Both the position numbers and the translations under genes were made by a program. The notes under the pieces are model-generated. The model was not told the origin of the DNA and made no database searches. It saw nothing but the letters and a program-made list of their open reading frames with translations. 64,000 nt of DNA from QHXM01 sp032160705 (GTDB taxonomy: Bacteria > Acidobacteriota > Blastocatellia > Pyrinomonadales > Pyrinomonadaceae), in assembly GCA_032160705.1 (NCBI GenBank), contig JAVHVE010000003.1, forward strand, positions 1-64,000, in the 5' to 3' direction. Of this stretch, positions 50,526 to 59,034 are shown one piece after another (positions within the stretch are counted from its first letter, which is position 1; each line of letters starts with the position of its first letter).

Positions 50526-51369
50526 AATCTTTCTTCCTCGTAAAAAATCGCACGATGAGATTGATTGCCAGAATGATGGTCATTAAAACCAGTGTGGCCG
50601 CCCACGCCTGCGCGTGCCATTCATCGTAAGGCGAGATGGCATAGTTGTAAATCTGTACGGTCAAGCTGGCCATCGGTTGATCGAGATACGTGTTGAAAAA
50701 GCGGCTGCCGAAAGCTGTAAAGAGCAGCGGCGCGGTCTCGCCCGAAACGCGCGCGATGGCGAGCATCGCCCCCGTCGCAATTCCTGAAGCCGCTGCCGGA
50801 AGCACCACTCCCATCATCACCCTCCATTGCGGAGCGCCGAGCGCGAGCGCGCCTTCGCGCAAGGATACGGGGACAAGACGAATCATCTCTTCGGTTGTGC
50901 GCGTCACAATCGGAATCATCACCACCGCCAGCGCGATGCCCCCGGCGAGCGCCGAATAGTGCCTCATCGGAAGCACGATCAGGGTATAGACGAAGACGCC
51001 GACGACGATTGAAGGAACGCCCGTCAAGGTGTCTGTGATGAAGCGCACGGTGTGTCCGAACCAGCCGCTGCCAAACTCCGCCAGGTAAACTCCGCCCGCA
51101 ATGCCGATGGGTAAACCGATGGCAGAAGCAAGTGCGAGCAGGATGAGTGTTCCGACAATCGCGTGGCCAATGCCGCCGCCTTCGCCGACAGGCTTCGGCG
51201 TGTCCGTCAAAAATTGGAAGCTGATCGAAGTTATGCCGCGATAAGCGATGTAGCCGAGAATCAACAGGAGAATCGTGACGGCGATGACGGTGCAGGCAGC
51301 CGTCAAACTCGTCATGATGGCGTTCGTCAGACGGCGATGATTGAGGCGGGGTAAATGGGTTGCCGCCAT
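50524..51369 (-). CDS. pstA: Phosphate ABC transporter permease PstA
   Basis: 281 residues. About six transmembrane helices; AAVTITLLLILGY-type first helix (CTVIAVTILLLILGYIAYRG). The binding-protein-dependent permease loop is VSLREGALALGAPQWRVMMG, which contacts PstB. IVGTLILLALASAIGLPIGI and VPSIVVGVFVYTLIVLP are further helices. It forms the phosphate channel with PstC. The start is ATG 51369, one base after the pstC stop, so coupled; a longer frame to 51432 lies inside pstC. Confidence 0.94.
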   Translation of the reverse strand: MAATHLPRLNHRRLTNAIMTSLTAACTVIAVTILLLILGYIAYRGITSISFQFLTDTPKPVGEGGGIGHAIVGTLILLALASAIGLPIGIAGGVYLAEFGSGWFGHTVRFITDTLTGVPSIVVGVFVYTLIVLPMRHYSALAGGIALAVVMIPIVTRTTEEMIRLVPVSLREGALALGAPQWRVMMGVVLPAAASGIATGAMLAIARVSGETAPLLFTAFGSRFFNTYLDQPMASLTVQIYNYAISPYDEWHAQAWAATLVLMTIILAINLIVRFFTRKKD

Positions 51370-51370
51370 C

Positions 51371-52372
51371 TTAAGTCGCCCTCGCTGTTCCGCTCGTGCC
51401 GCGCGTGACGCTCCAGACGAGCAGTTTGGCAATGCCGTTGACGATGAAAGTCACTAGAAAGAGAATCAAACCGATTTCGACAAGCGCGCTCAGGTACAAC
51501 TCATCCGTCGCTTCCGTAAATTCGTTGGCAATGACTGAAGCGATGGTGTATGACGGGTCGAAAAACGATGCGCTGATTTCGGGACGATTGCCGATGACCA
51601 TCGTGACGGCCATCGTCTCGCCCAGTGCGCGTCCCAAGCCGAGAATGATTGCTCCCGCTATTCCTGAAGAAGCATTTGCCAGCACGACGCGCGTCGTTTC
51701 CCAACGGGTTGCGCCGAGCGCGAGCGCCGCTTCACGTTGCGAGACGGGCACGGCGGTCAAGACATCCCTGACCACAGCAGAGATGATTGGCGTAATCATA
51801 ATGGCCAGGATGATGCCGCCCGTGAGCAGCCCGATGCCGGTGGGCGAGCCTTGAAAAAGCGGCAGCCAGCCAAACATGCGCGCCAGAAATGGATCAACGT
51901 ATTCGCGCAGGAAGGGCGCGAGGACGAAGATGCCCCAGAGACCGTAAACGACCGAAGGGATAGAGGCGAGCAGTTCGACCAAAAATGCGATGGGGCGCGC
52001 AAGCCCGCGCGGCGCTTGTTCAACCAGAAAGACGGCGCCACCAAGCGAGAGGGGAACGGCGATAGTGAGCGCGATGAGCGAAGACATCACCGTGCCGTAG
52101 ATGAATGGCAGCGCGCCGAATTCGCTTCCGGCTGGATTCCATGTCTGTCCCGTCAGAAATCCCCAGCCGAATTTATCAATCGAGAGCTTTGAATTGACCG
52201 ACATTGAGACGATCATCGAACCGACGATCAGGAGCAGAATAAGCGCGCTCAGGAATAGCAGGGCGCGAAACACCGCATCGCCCCGGCTGCCCGTAGGCGA
52301 TAGAGCACGCCGCCAGTTCCACGCACGCGCGTGCGCGCCGAACTCATCGGCTGGGGATGGAACTCTGGACAT
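51371..52372 (-). CDS. pstC: Phosphate ABC transporter permease PstC
   Basis: 333 residues. A cytoplasmic N-terminus of about 40 residues, then helices such as ALLFLSALILLLIVGSMIVS, IPSVVYGLWGIFVLAPFL and VEIGLILFLVTFIVNGIAKL. The EAA-like loop is VSQREAALALGATRWETTRV, and LGRALGETMAVTMVIGNRPE is the family signature. It is the partner of PstA. It is separated from pstS by a 200-nt hairpin. Confidence 0.94.
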   Translation of the reverse strand: MSRVPSPADEFGAHARAWNWRRALSPTGSRGDAVFRALLFLSALILLLIVGSMIVSMSVNSKLSIDKFGWGFLTGQTWNPAGSEFGALPFIYGTVMSSLIALTIAVPLSLGGAVFLVEQAPRGLARPIAFLVELLASIPSVVYGLWGIFVLAPFLREYVDPFLARMFGWLPLFQGSPTGIGLLTGGIILAIMITPIISAVVRDVLTAVPVSQREAALALGATRWETTRVVLANASSGIAGAIILGLGRALGETMAVTMVIGNRPEISASFFDPSYTIASVIANEFTEATDELYLSALVEIGLILFLVTFIVNGIAKLLVWSVTRGTSGTARAT

Positions 52373-52469
52373 AATTAAATGCGGGAAGACGTGCTGATTG
52401 AATCATTGGTTCACGCGCGGTATGCGGCTGAACTATGAAGCAATGTATCGCAAGTCTCTCGATCAGCTC

Positions 52470-52681
52470 CGCAGGAGCGGCAGAAGGTAGCCACAGGCCA
52501 AGCCGTAGGCGCAGCCACTGGAATAGTAATCATCAATGGTCGCGTCCTAAAGGGGCGCGCAGATGACTAGCGCGTCATTTGTCCCCGCGCACCTTGCGGC
52601 GCGCGAATGATTTCCCTTGATCTTAACCAGTGGCTGCGGCTACGCCTTACCACTGGCTACCTTCTGCCGCCGCTCTCGCGG
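52470..52681. repeat. Long inverted repeat between pstS and pstC
   Basis: GCGGCAGAAGGTAGCCA at 52477-52493 pairs perfectly with TGGCTACCTTCTGCCGC at 52654-52670. GTAGGCGCAGCCACTGG on the left matches CCAGTGGCTGCGGCTAC on the right. The inner part has further GC-rich palindromic words (GGGGCGCGC, ATGACTAGCGCGTCAT). The total is about 210 nt, and the remainder of the 324-nt pstC-pstS gap shows nothing else. It is not heptad-based. It resembles REP/MITE-like intergenic repeats. Confidence 0.85.
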
Positions 52682-52696
52682 CTCATTAAATTGCTC

Positions 52697-53788
52697 TCAT
52701 TTTTGCTGTCTCAATGGTTTTCCGCCGGAAGTGATCGAGTTAATCTTGGCTTCGGCGCGTTTGACGATTTCTTCAGGAAGCGGGGCGTATTGCAAGTCCT
52801 TCGCATACTTTTCGCCGTCGTGAATGCCCCACCAGAGGAAATCAACGAGGAGTTTGCCTTTGACGGCGTCCTTCTGATCTTGATAGACGAGGATATAGGT
52901 GTAGCTCGAAATCGGATAGACACTCGCGCCCGCAGCATCCGTGATTGAAGCGCGCAGGTCTTCCGGGATGCTTCCGACAGTTTCGGCAGCCGCTGCCGTG
53001 ACGGCATCCAGCGACGGCTCGACGAAGTTGCCCGATTTATTTTTGATGGGTGCGACTGGCATTTTGTTCTGCACGGCGTAGGCCAGTTCGACGTAGCCGA
53101 TGGTGTTGGGCGTATTCTTAATCTGGCCTGTGACGCCCTCATTGCCTTTGCCGCCGATGCCCGTCGGCCACTGTGGCGATTTGTTCCTTCCGACTTTCTC
53201 TTTCCATTCGGGGCTGACTTTCGACAGGTAGTCTGTGAAAACATCGGATGTGCCGCTGCCGTCGGAGCGATGGACGACCGTAATCTCCGTGTTCGGAAGA
53301 TTGACGCCCTCGTTGTCACGCTTAATCCGTTCGTCGTCCCACTTCTTTATCTTGCCGAGGAAAATGTCTGCAATCACTTCGGGCGAGAAGCGCAGATGCT
53401 GCGAGATGCCCGGCAAGTTATAGGTCAGCACGACTGCGCCGAGCACCGTCGGAACATGGAGAATTTCGGCGGGGGCGGTTTTCAATTCGGCGTCGGTCAT
53501 CGGCCCGTCGGATGCGCCAAAATCAACGGTCTGTTTCAAGATGCCCTGAATGCCCGCGCCTGAGCCTTGCGAGTTGTAGTCAATTCGCGCGTTTGCGTTG
53601 AGCTTGCCATACTCGCTCATCCATTTCTGGTAGAGCGGATAGGGAAAGGTCGCGCCCATGCCGTTCAGGCGAACTGCGCTGCCGCCTTCAACGCCGCCCG
53701 GTTGGCCGCTGCAACCAAACGACAGCACAAGGAGAGACAGGATAAGAAGCGCGGAAGCGGCGCGTGTCAGCATTTTCAGAGGGGGCAT
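52697..53788 (-). CDS. pstS: Phosphate-binding lipoprotein PstS
   Basis: 363 residues. Lipoprotein signal ALLILSLLVLSFGCSG, with lipobox Cys. Phosphate contacts are in NGMGATFPYPLYQKWMSEYG, YNSQGSGAGIQGIL, VDFGASDGPM and VVHRSDGSGTSDVFTDYL, all conserved in PstS. It binds phosphate outside the inner membrane and hands it to PstCA. The start is ATG 53788 with GGAG 9 bases upstream; the frame to 53824 has no site. It heads the operon, below a PHO-box-like repeat. Confidence 0.96.
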   Translation of the reverse strand: MPPLKMLTRAASALLILSLLVLSFGCSGQPGGVEGGSAVRLNGMGATFPYPLYQKWMSEYGKLNANARIDYNSQGSGAGIQGILKQTVDFGASDGPMTDAELKTAPAEILHVPTVLGAVVLTYNLPGISQHLRFSPEVIADIFLGKIKKWDDERIKRDNEGVNLPNTEITVVHRSDGSGTSDVFTDYLSKVSPEWKEKVGRNKSPQWPTGIGGKGNEGVTGQIKNTPNTIGYVELAYAVQNKMPVAPIKNKSGNFVEPSLDAVTAAAAETVGSIPEDLRASITDAAGASVYPISSYTYILVYQDQKDAVKGKLLVDFLWWGIHDGEKYAKDLQYAPLPEEIVKRAEAKINSITSGGKPLRQQK

Positions 53789-53854
53789 GAGAGCATCTCC
53801 TTCGATACTTTTTAGAGGCTTCAAAGGATGGAAGGTTAACCGGGCAATGTTACA

Positions 53855-53887
53855 TTCATCTGAACTTCATCCGAACTTAGTGTTAAC
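53855..53887 (-). promoter_or_regulatory. Candidate PHO box: three 11-bp direct repeats
   Basis: TTCATCTGAAC (53855-53865), TTCATCCGAAC (53866-53876) and TTAGTGTTAAC (53877-53887) follow each other without spacing, at exactly one helical turn each. PHO boxes bound by PhoB/PhoP are direct repeats at 11-bp phasing. It lies 67-99 bp upstream of the pstS start and could autoregulate the operon. The sequence is not the E. coli consensus; the call rests on phasing and position. Confidence 0.6.
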
Positions 53888-53923
53888 AACGCTGTGCCCG
53901 GATTGCACTTGATTTCATAAACG

Positions 53924-54979
53924 ATGAGCCTCCGGTTTATGATGTGGTGGATGCCCCGGCAATCTGTAGATCATGAGCTTGAGGTGGTTGAACCGAATGC
54001 TCCGCCCGTGCCGCTTGCGGTTCGGAAAGCAGCGAGCAGGAGTTTGCCGCGCCGTTTGGCCGCGACTCATCGTTCAAAACTCCCCATCATCATCTGGCTT
54101 GTCCTGGCCTTGATCTGGGGCTCGACGTGGCTTTTTATCAAGCTCGGCCTCGAAGATTTGCCGCCTTTCACGTTCGCGGGCATCCGGTTCGTCATCGCAG
54201 CAATCATTCTTCTGATTGTGATTGCCGCTCGTCGGCGACCGCTGCCTCGTGCAGGCCGCGATTGGGCTTTGATTGCGGGCACAGGTATCCTGGCCTTCAG
54301 CTTCAATTACGGGCTGCTCTTCTGGGGAGAACAGCGCACCTCTTCGGGTCTCGCCGCCGTCCTTCAGACGATTATCCCTGTCTTCGGGCTTGTCCTCGCC
54401 CACCTGCATCTGCCGGAGGAACGCATCACGTGGCCGAAACTCATCGGCGTGATCTTGGGAATAGCGGGCGTGGCGCTCATCTTCTCTAATCAGATGGCTG
54501 CGGGCGGGCGCGACGCGTTTCAGGGAAGCGTGGCGATTGTCGTCGGCGCGTTCGGAGCCGCTTACTCCAACGTCTTGATTAAGTCGCGCGGAGGCCATCT
54601 GGATTACGCGGCGCTCGCCGCCGGACAGATGATCTTCGGCCTCGTGCCGCTGCTCATCGTCGGAACTGTCTTCGAGGGGAATCCATTAAAGTTGCATTGG
54701 ACGCCGCTGGCTGTAATCTCACTTTTTTACCTGGCGCTCGTCGGCTCGGCGGTGGCTTTTCTCTTGTACTACTGGCTAGTGAGGCACATGGAGGTGACGA
54801 AGACGATGTTGATCTCGCTCGTCACTCCGCTCATCGCCGTCAGTCTGGGGATGATGGTGCGCGGTGAAGAGTTGACGTGGAGAATTGCTGTAGGCGGTGC
54901 TTGCATCATGGCCGGAATCGGTGTGGTTGTGCTGCGGAGAATGAAGCGCGTGTTAGCAGGAGATGAGGTGAAGAGATGA
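53924..54979 (+). CDS. EamA/DMT family transporter
   Basis: 351 residues. A hydrophilic N-terminus of about 50 residues precedes ten helices in two EamA repeats: IIIWLVLALIWGSTWLFIKL opens the first, GSVAIVVGAFGAAYSNVLIK the second. FTFAGIRFVIAAIILLIVIA and ITWPKLIGVILGIAGVALIF are typical. It is a drug/metabolite exporter of unknown substrate. The start may be internal (the region before KLPIII is not conserved-looking). It overlaps the GNAT gene by four bases, so the two are coupled; it is divergent from pstS. Confidence 0.88.
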   Translation: MSLRFMMWWMPRQSVDHELEVVEPNAPPVPLAVRKAASRSLPRRLAATHRSKLPIIIWLVLALIWGSTWLFIKLGLEDLPPFTFAGIRFVIAAIILLIVIAARRRPLPRAGRDWALIAGTGILAFSFNYGLLFWGEQRTSSGLAAVLQTIIPVFGLVLAHLHLPEERITWPKLIGVILGIAGVALIFSNQMAAGGRDAFQGSVAIVVGAFGAAYSNVLIKSRGGHLDYAALAAGQMIFGLVPLLIVGTVFEGNPLKLHWTPLAVISLFYLALVGSAVAFLLYYWLVRHMEVTKTMLISLVTPLIAVSLGMMVRGEELTWRIAVGGACIMAGIGVVVLRRMKRVLAGDEVKR

Positions 54980-55458
54980 TTCAAGAATACAGGCGTGGGC
55001 CTTACGTCATCAGTACGGATCGGGCGCGGCTCGACTTCAATGTCATTCACAACTTTCTGACGAACTCTTCTTACTGGGCAGTGGGACGAAAACTGGAAAC
55101 TGTCAGGCGCTCAATCGAGCATTCGCTCCCGTTCGGTCTCTATGACAATGAGAAGCAGGTAGGCTTTGCGCGAGTCGTCACCGATTACGCGACTTTCGCC
55201 TGGCTGGCGGACGTGTTCGTGCTGGAAGAAGCGCGAGGTCTTGGCCTGGGCACATGGCTCGTCGAAGTGATTCTCGCGCATCCTGAGTTGCAAGGTTTCC
55301 GCCGGTGGACGCTCGCCACCAAGGACGCTCACGAAATTTACCGCAAGTTCGGATTCTCTGAACTGAAACGCCCCGAACGGTGGATGGAGAGGCGCGACCC
55401 TGACACGCAGGAAACGCCGGATTACTGGGCTGATGAAATGAATGCTCAAAGCAGTTAG
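54976..55458 (+). CDS. GNAT family N-acetyltransferase
   Basis: 160 residues. DFNVIHNFLTNSSYWAVGRK then VGFARVVTDYATFAWLADVF, and VLEEARGLGLGTWLVEVIL is the acetyl-CoA-binding motif A (RGxGxG type, here RGLGLG). RRWTLATKDAHEIYRKFGFS is the last strand-helix. The substrate is unknown; it resembles small single-domain acetyltransferases. It is coupled to the EamA gene upstream by an ATGA overlap. Confidence 0.88.
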   Translation: MIQEYRRGPYVISTDRARLDFNVIHNFLTNSSYWAVGRKLETVRRSIEHSLPFGLYDNEKQVGFARVVTDYATFAWLADVFVLEEARGLGLGTWLVEVILAHPELQGFRRWTLATKDAHEIYRKFGFSELKRPERWMERRDPDTQETPDYWADEMNAQSS

Positions 55459-55490
55459 CTCATACTGAACGGCAGTCAAAAGTGAGGGCG

Positions 55491-55575
55491 AAACGAACCA
55501 CGAAAGGACACGAAATCGCACGAAGAGCACGAACACTTCAGCCCTTTCGTGTTTCTTCGTGTGACTTCGTGGTTC
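55491..55575. repeat. Inverted repeat with 9-10 bp units (family L)
   Basis: Left arm ACCACGAAAGGACACGAAAT and onward (CACGAA every 9-10 bp); right arm TTTCGTGTTTCTTCGTGTGA and CTTCGTGGTTC. The layout is like the heptad elements but with a longer unit. The loop is CACTTCAGCC. Confidence 0.85.
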
Positions 55576-55866
55576 ATTCATTCCTTATTCTAACTGGAGC
55601 GGTTAACATCAAGGGGCAATCTATCGTCTTAATGAGCGCGGTAAATCTGGAATCAGCCTGGAAAGAGTTTAGCCGGTCTTGCTGGACTTTTGAGGTTGGT
55701 CGTAATAAAACTTCCGCGAACTTCACGCCCGTGCTGGCCGTAAAGATAAAGAATCCGCAGTGCTCAAGGGATGCGGTTATCCCCTAAAACAACCAGCGAG
55801 AAACCGGAAGTTCCTTCCATTTTCTTACCCATTTTCAGCTCTGCTGCTTATCCGAGGAGAAAAGCG
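55576..55866. other. Intergenic stretch upstream of the S41-TPR protease
   Basis: No supported gene; an open frame at 55482-55787 is not protein-like. GAGGAG just before 55867 is the protease ribosome-binding site. No promoter boxes are clear. Confidence 0.35.
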
Positions 55867-57552
55867 ATGTTAAAAACTAGCCGATTATATCTATGTATTA
55901 TCTTTTGTTTAGCTCTTTCCTGTGTCCCGCTCCTCGCCCAGAACAGCAAATCTGTCGTCGGCGCAATCAGCGCGGCTGAAGCCGATAAATGGCGCGAGGA
56001 TTTGCGCTATATGGCCGAGGAGATGCCCAAACGTCACCGGAATCTCTTTCACGCGATGACGCGCGAGCAATTTGACCAGGCTGTCAAAAGTCTCAACGAG
56101 CGCATTCCTTCGCTGACGCGCAATCAAATCATTGTGGAGTTGACACGCATCGTGGCGATGGTCGAGGACGGCCACACCAGCATCGCAGACTTGATGACTG
56201 ACCCGAAGATAGGATTTCGCTCTTATCCTCTGACACTGTATTTCTTCAAAGACGGGCTGTTCGTGATGACGGCGGATCAAGAGCACGCGGCGGCAGTCGG
56301 CGCAAAGGTCTTGAAAATCGGCAACGCCAGCGCGGAGCAAGCATACAACGCCGTCAAGGGGCTGGTCTTCCACGATCACGATAACGAGTTTGGTCAGAAA
56401 GCCAACGCACCGTTTGTGCTGGTCACGCCGGAAGTGCTGCACGCGGTCGGCATCATTGAGGACATGGACAAGGCGCAGTTCGTTCTTGAGAAAGACGGGA
56501 AGCAGATGACCGTTGAGTTGAAGCCCGTGGCGAGACGCACCGAAGAGATGCACAGCATCTGGGATTACGTCAAACCGAAAGGTTGGGTAGATGCGCGCGA
56601 CAGCGCCTCAGCCCCGACACCTTTATGGCTCAAGAACGTGAGAGACCTGTTCTGGTTTGAATATCTCGCGGATTCAAAAACCGTCTACGTGCAGTTCAAC
56701 GGTGTGGCGGACAAGGAGAACGAGACGGTCGCCGATTTCAGCAAGCGCCTTTTCGCTTTCGTCGAGAAGAATCCGGTTGACCGGCTCATCCTCGATCTAC
56801 GCTGGAACGGCGGTGGAAACAACTTTCTCAACAAACCGCTCATCCTCGGATTGATTAAGTCGAAGATTGACGAGCGCGGAAAACTTTTTACCATCATCAG
56901 TCGCTACACTTTTTCCGCCGCGCAGAATCTGGTCAACGAGCTTGAGAAATACACCAACACGATTTTCGTTGGCGAGCCGACGGGCGAGAACGTCAACTTC
57001 TACGGCGACGCGGCGCGCATCGAGTTGCCCAACAGTAAGCTGGTCGTCCGAACTTCCACTCTCTGGTGGCAGAACCTTGACCCGCGCGACCGTCGCCTGT
57101 GGACGGGGCCGCAGATCGCCGCCGAATTGACTTCCCATGATTACTTCACCAACAACGACCCGGCGCTCAAAGCCATTCTGAATTACACCTCGAAGAAAGA
57201 GTTGACGGAACAGTTGATGGAAGCGCTCGACGCCAATGACGTGGCGCTCGCCGCCAAACGCTTCCGCGAGTTCAAATCAGACCCGGCCAACACGTATCTC
57301 AATATCGAGGGCACGATGAACAGCTTCGGCTACCGTCTGATTGGGATGAAGCGTCTGGATCAGGCCATCGAAATTTTTAAGCTCAACACGGAAGCCTACC
57401 CGCAGTCTTCCAACGTCTGGGACAGTCTCGGCGAAGCCTACATGAACAAAGGCAACAAAGAGCTGGCGATCAAGAACTATGAAAAGGCGCTGGAGCTAGA
57501 CCCGTCGAACGCCAATGCGGCACAGATACTAAAGAGGCTGCGCGGGATGTGA
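55867..57552 (+). CDS. Secreted S41-family peptidase-like protein with TPR tail
   Basis: 561 residues. Signal peptide (LYLCIIFCLALSCVPLLAQ). A helical domain with RHRNLFHAMTREQFDQAVKS leads to the S41-like core: LILDLRWNGGGNNFLNKPLI is the conserved substrate-binding block and IISRYTFSAAQNLVNELEKY carries the expected nucleophile position (S in TFSAAQN). The C-terminus (KRLDQAIEIFKLNTEAYPQS then NVWDSLGEAYMNKGNKELAI) is one or two TPR units. It is periplasmic or external. GAGGAG upstream fixes ATG 55867. Confidence 0.87.
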   Translation: MLKTSRLYLCIIFCLALSCVPLLAQNSKSVVGAISAAEADKWREDLRYMAEEMPKRHRNLFHAMTREQFDQAVKSLNERIPSLTRNQIIVELTRIVAMVEDGHTSIADLMTDPKIGFRSYPLTLYFFKDGLFVMTADQEHAAAVGAKVLKIGNASAEQAYNAVKGLVFHDHDNEFGQKANAPFVLVTPEVLHAVGIIEDMDKAQFVLEKDGKQMTVELKPVARRTEEMHSIWDYVKPKGWVDARDSASAPTPLWLKNVRDLFWFEYLADSKTVYVQFNGVADKENETVADFSKRLFAFVEKNPVDRLILDLRWNGGGNNFLNKPLILGLIKSKIDERGKLFTIISRYTFSAAQNLVNELEKYTNTIFVGEPTGENVNFYGDAARIELPNSKLVVRTSTLWWQNLDPRDRRLWTGPQIAAELTSHDYFTNNDPALKAILNYTSKKELTEQLMEALDANDVALAAKRFREFKSDPANTYLNIEGTMNSFGYRLIGMKRLDQAIEIFKLNTEAYPQSSNVWDSLGEAYMNKGNKELAIKNYEKALELDPSNANAAQILKRLRGM

Positions 57553-57589
57553 GAGGAGCGCGGGGCAAAGCAATTTAGCAATCCAGTTT

Positions 57590-57808
57590 TATCCCCGAAG
57601 GGGATGAACAAAAGAGCCGGGGGCAAGCGCGCAAGCGCGTCGCCCCCGGTGAGAGACACAATAAAGAATCCGACCCTGAAGGGGTCGCACGTTCAACGAA
57701 AGAATGTGCGACCCCTTCAGGGTCGGAATAACTTTTGTCACCTTCGTCCAGGGGTGGCGCGCTGACGCGCTTACCCCTGGCTATTTTATATGACCCTTTC
57801 AGGGTCAG
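57590..57808. repeat. Array of GC-rich perfect palindromes
   Basis: Five separate palindromes in 220 bp: ATCCCCGAAGGGGAT (57591-57605); a stem CCGGGGGC...GCCCCCGG with an inner GCGC core (57617-57649); a 21-bp-arm hairpin with ACCCTGAAGGGGTCGCAC and its complement (57670-57726); CCAGGGGT...ACCCCTGG with GCGCGC core (57748-57780); TGACCCTTTCAGGGTCA (57791-57807). The word GACCCTNNAGGGTC recurs. This fills the space between two convergent genes. Confidence 0.9.
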
Positions 57809-57837
57809 GCAGGGCGCGCTCTCTCATTCCTTCATCC

Positions 57838-58866
57838 TTAACTTTCTGCACGCTCTTTGGCGGCGGAAACGACGGCTCTTAGCCGCTCAATCTTCTGCTC
57901 GTGGGTTTCACCGGGTACGGGGCCTGTGTCGAACGCTGCGCGAAAGAGCGTGCCGCCGGGTGTGGCTCTGCGCGCCGGAGCGGTCGCGGCCTGTTCGTTG
58001 ACTGTGTCCGGCGCGAGGTCTGCGGGCGTCTCTGCTCCGGCAACCGGCGAAGCGGTCGCTGCCGCCGGACTCAAGGGCGCGGCTGAAGCCTGGCCTGTGG
58101 CGGCCTGAGCTTCTGCGGCAGGGCGATGCGCGTCCGCCTGCGGGGATGAATCCGTGCCGGAAGTCGAAGCGGCTGCTGGCTTGGTCTGCGCGGCTGCTTT
58201 CCCTGCGGCGGGCGCGGCTTCGCTGCCGCCGTACAATTCGTGGCGTCGCTTGGCTTCGGCGACGACCCCTCTCAGGCGCTCTAACTTCTGTTCACGAGTC
58301 TCACCCGGAACGGGGCCATCGGCTCCGGGAATCGGGCCAAGCGAAGCTGGCGGTGCTTGAGTGCCGGACGTGGCGGGGCTTGTCGCTGCCGGAGATTTCT
58401 TCTCGGCAGTCTCGCCGGACGCAGCAGCAGCGGGTTTCGCCGCAGCAGGCTTAGTGGCGGTCGCGGGCGCGTGATGAGCTGTCTCTTCGGCCAGCACAAA
58501 GACGCCGCGCTCGTTTTTGACGATAGCGGGCAGCGTTCCACCCGCAGCTTGCAAGATCGAAGACAATTCCAGCTCGACGAAACGTTGCTGCTTGAAGGGG
58601 TCGCGCAGGTGGCCAAGCGGCGGCCCCATGTAGAGTGTGCCGCATGATTGACACTTGAAGAGCACGTCATCGCCGCGCAGGTGAACTTCCGAGCCCTCGC
58701 CCCCGGTGCTCAGTTGCTTCAGATGTCCGTTGCACAGCTTGCCTTTCTCGTTCTTCACATTGCAGACGGTCTGCGCGTTGGTGATCTTCCTGGGCACGCC
58801 GGGTTGCTCAACCGGCTGCGCCTGAGTATTAGCGGCATTCTGTGTGTCGGTCGCGTTGGCTGACAT
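57838..58866 (-). CDS. Zinc-ribbon protein with Ala/Pro-rich disordered region
   Basis: 342 residues, with no signal peptide. CNVKNEKGKLCNGHLKQL then FKCQSCGTLYMGPPLGHLRD is a zinc ribbon (two Cys pairs, about residues 35-85). RFVELELSSILQAAGGTLPA follows. From about 125 onward it is Ala/Pro/Thr-rich and disordered, with two copies of a GPVPGET-x-EQK-x-ERLR motif (GPVPGETREQKLERLRGVVA and GPVPGETHEQKIERLRAVVS), each a short helix. No family is recognised; it may be a tether or scaffold. ATG 58866 is favoured over the longer frame to 58968, because MSANATD begins the hydrophilic part. Confidence 0.7.
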   Translation of the reverse strand: MSANATDTQNAANTQAQPVEQPGVPRKITNAQTVCNVKNEKGKLCNGHLKQLSTGGEGSEVHLRGDDVLFKCQSCGTLYMGPPLGHLRDPFKQQRFVELELSSILQAAGGTLPAIVKNERGVFVLAEETAHHAPATATKPAAAKPAAAASGETAEKKSPAATSPATSGTQAPPASLGPIPGADGPVPGETREQKLERLRGVVAEAKRRHELYGGSEAAPAAGKAAAQTKPAAASTSGTDSSPQADAHRPAAEAQAATGQASAAPLSPAAATASPVAGAETPADLAPDTVNEQAATAPARRATPGGTLFRAAFDTGPVPGETHEQKIERLRAVVSAAKERAES

Positions 58867-58947
58867 GATGGCCTTGTCCTTTTGTCCGAAGATTCGCACG
58901 AGCGGCGGAAAGTTTGCTTTCGAGAACGAAGATAATAATAAAGACAA

Positions 58948-59014
58948 AAGTAAAAAGGTAAAAGGCAAAAAACGCTTAACTCTTTAACTTTTGCCTTTTA
59001 CCTTTTTACTTTTC
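58948..59014. repeat. Heptad inverted repeat, family K (element K2)
   Basis: Left arm AAAGTAAAAAGGTAAAAGGC (7-mer AAAAGGT-like); right arm TTTTGCCTTTTACCTTTTTA. The loop is AAAACGCTTAACTCTTTAAC. It lies between divergent genes upstream of the NUDIX gene. Confidence 0.9.
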
Positions 59015-59034
59015 CCATTTATATTAGCGAGCGC

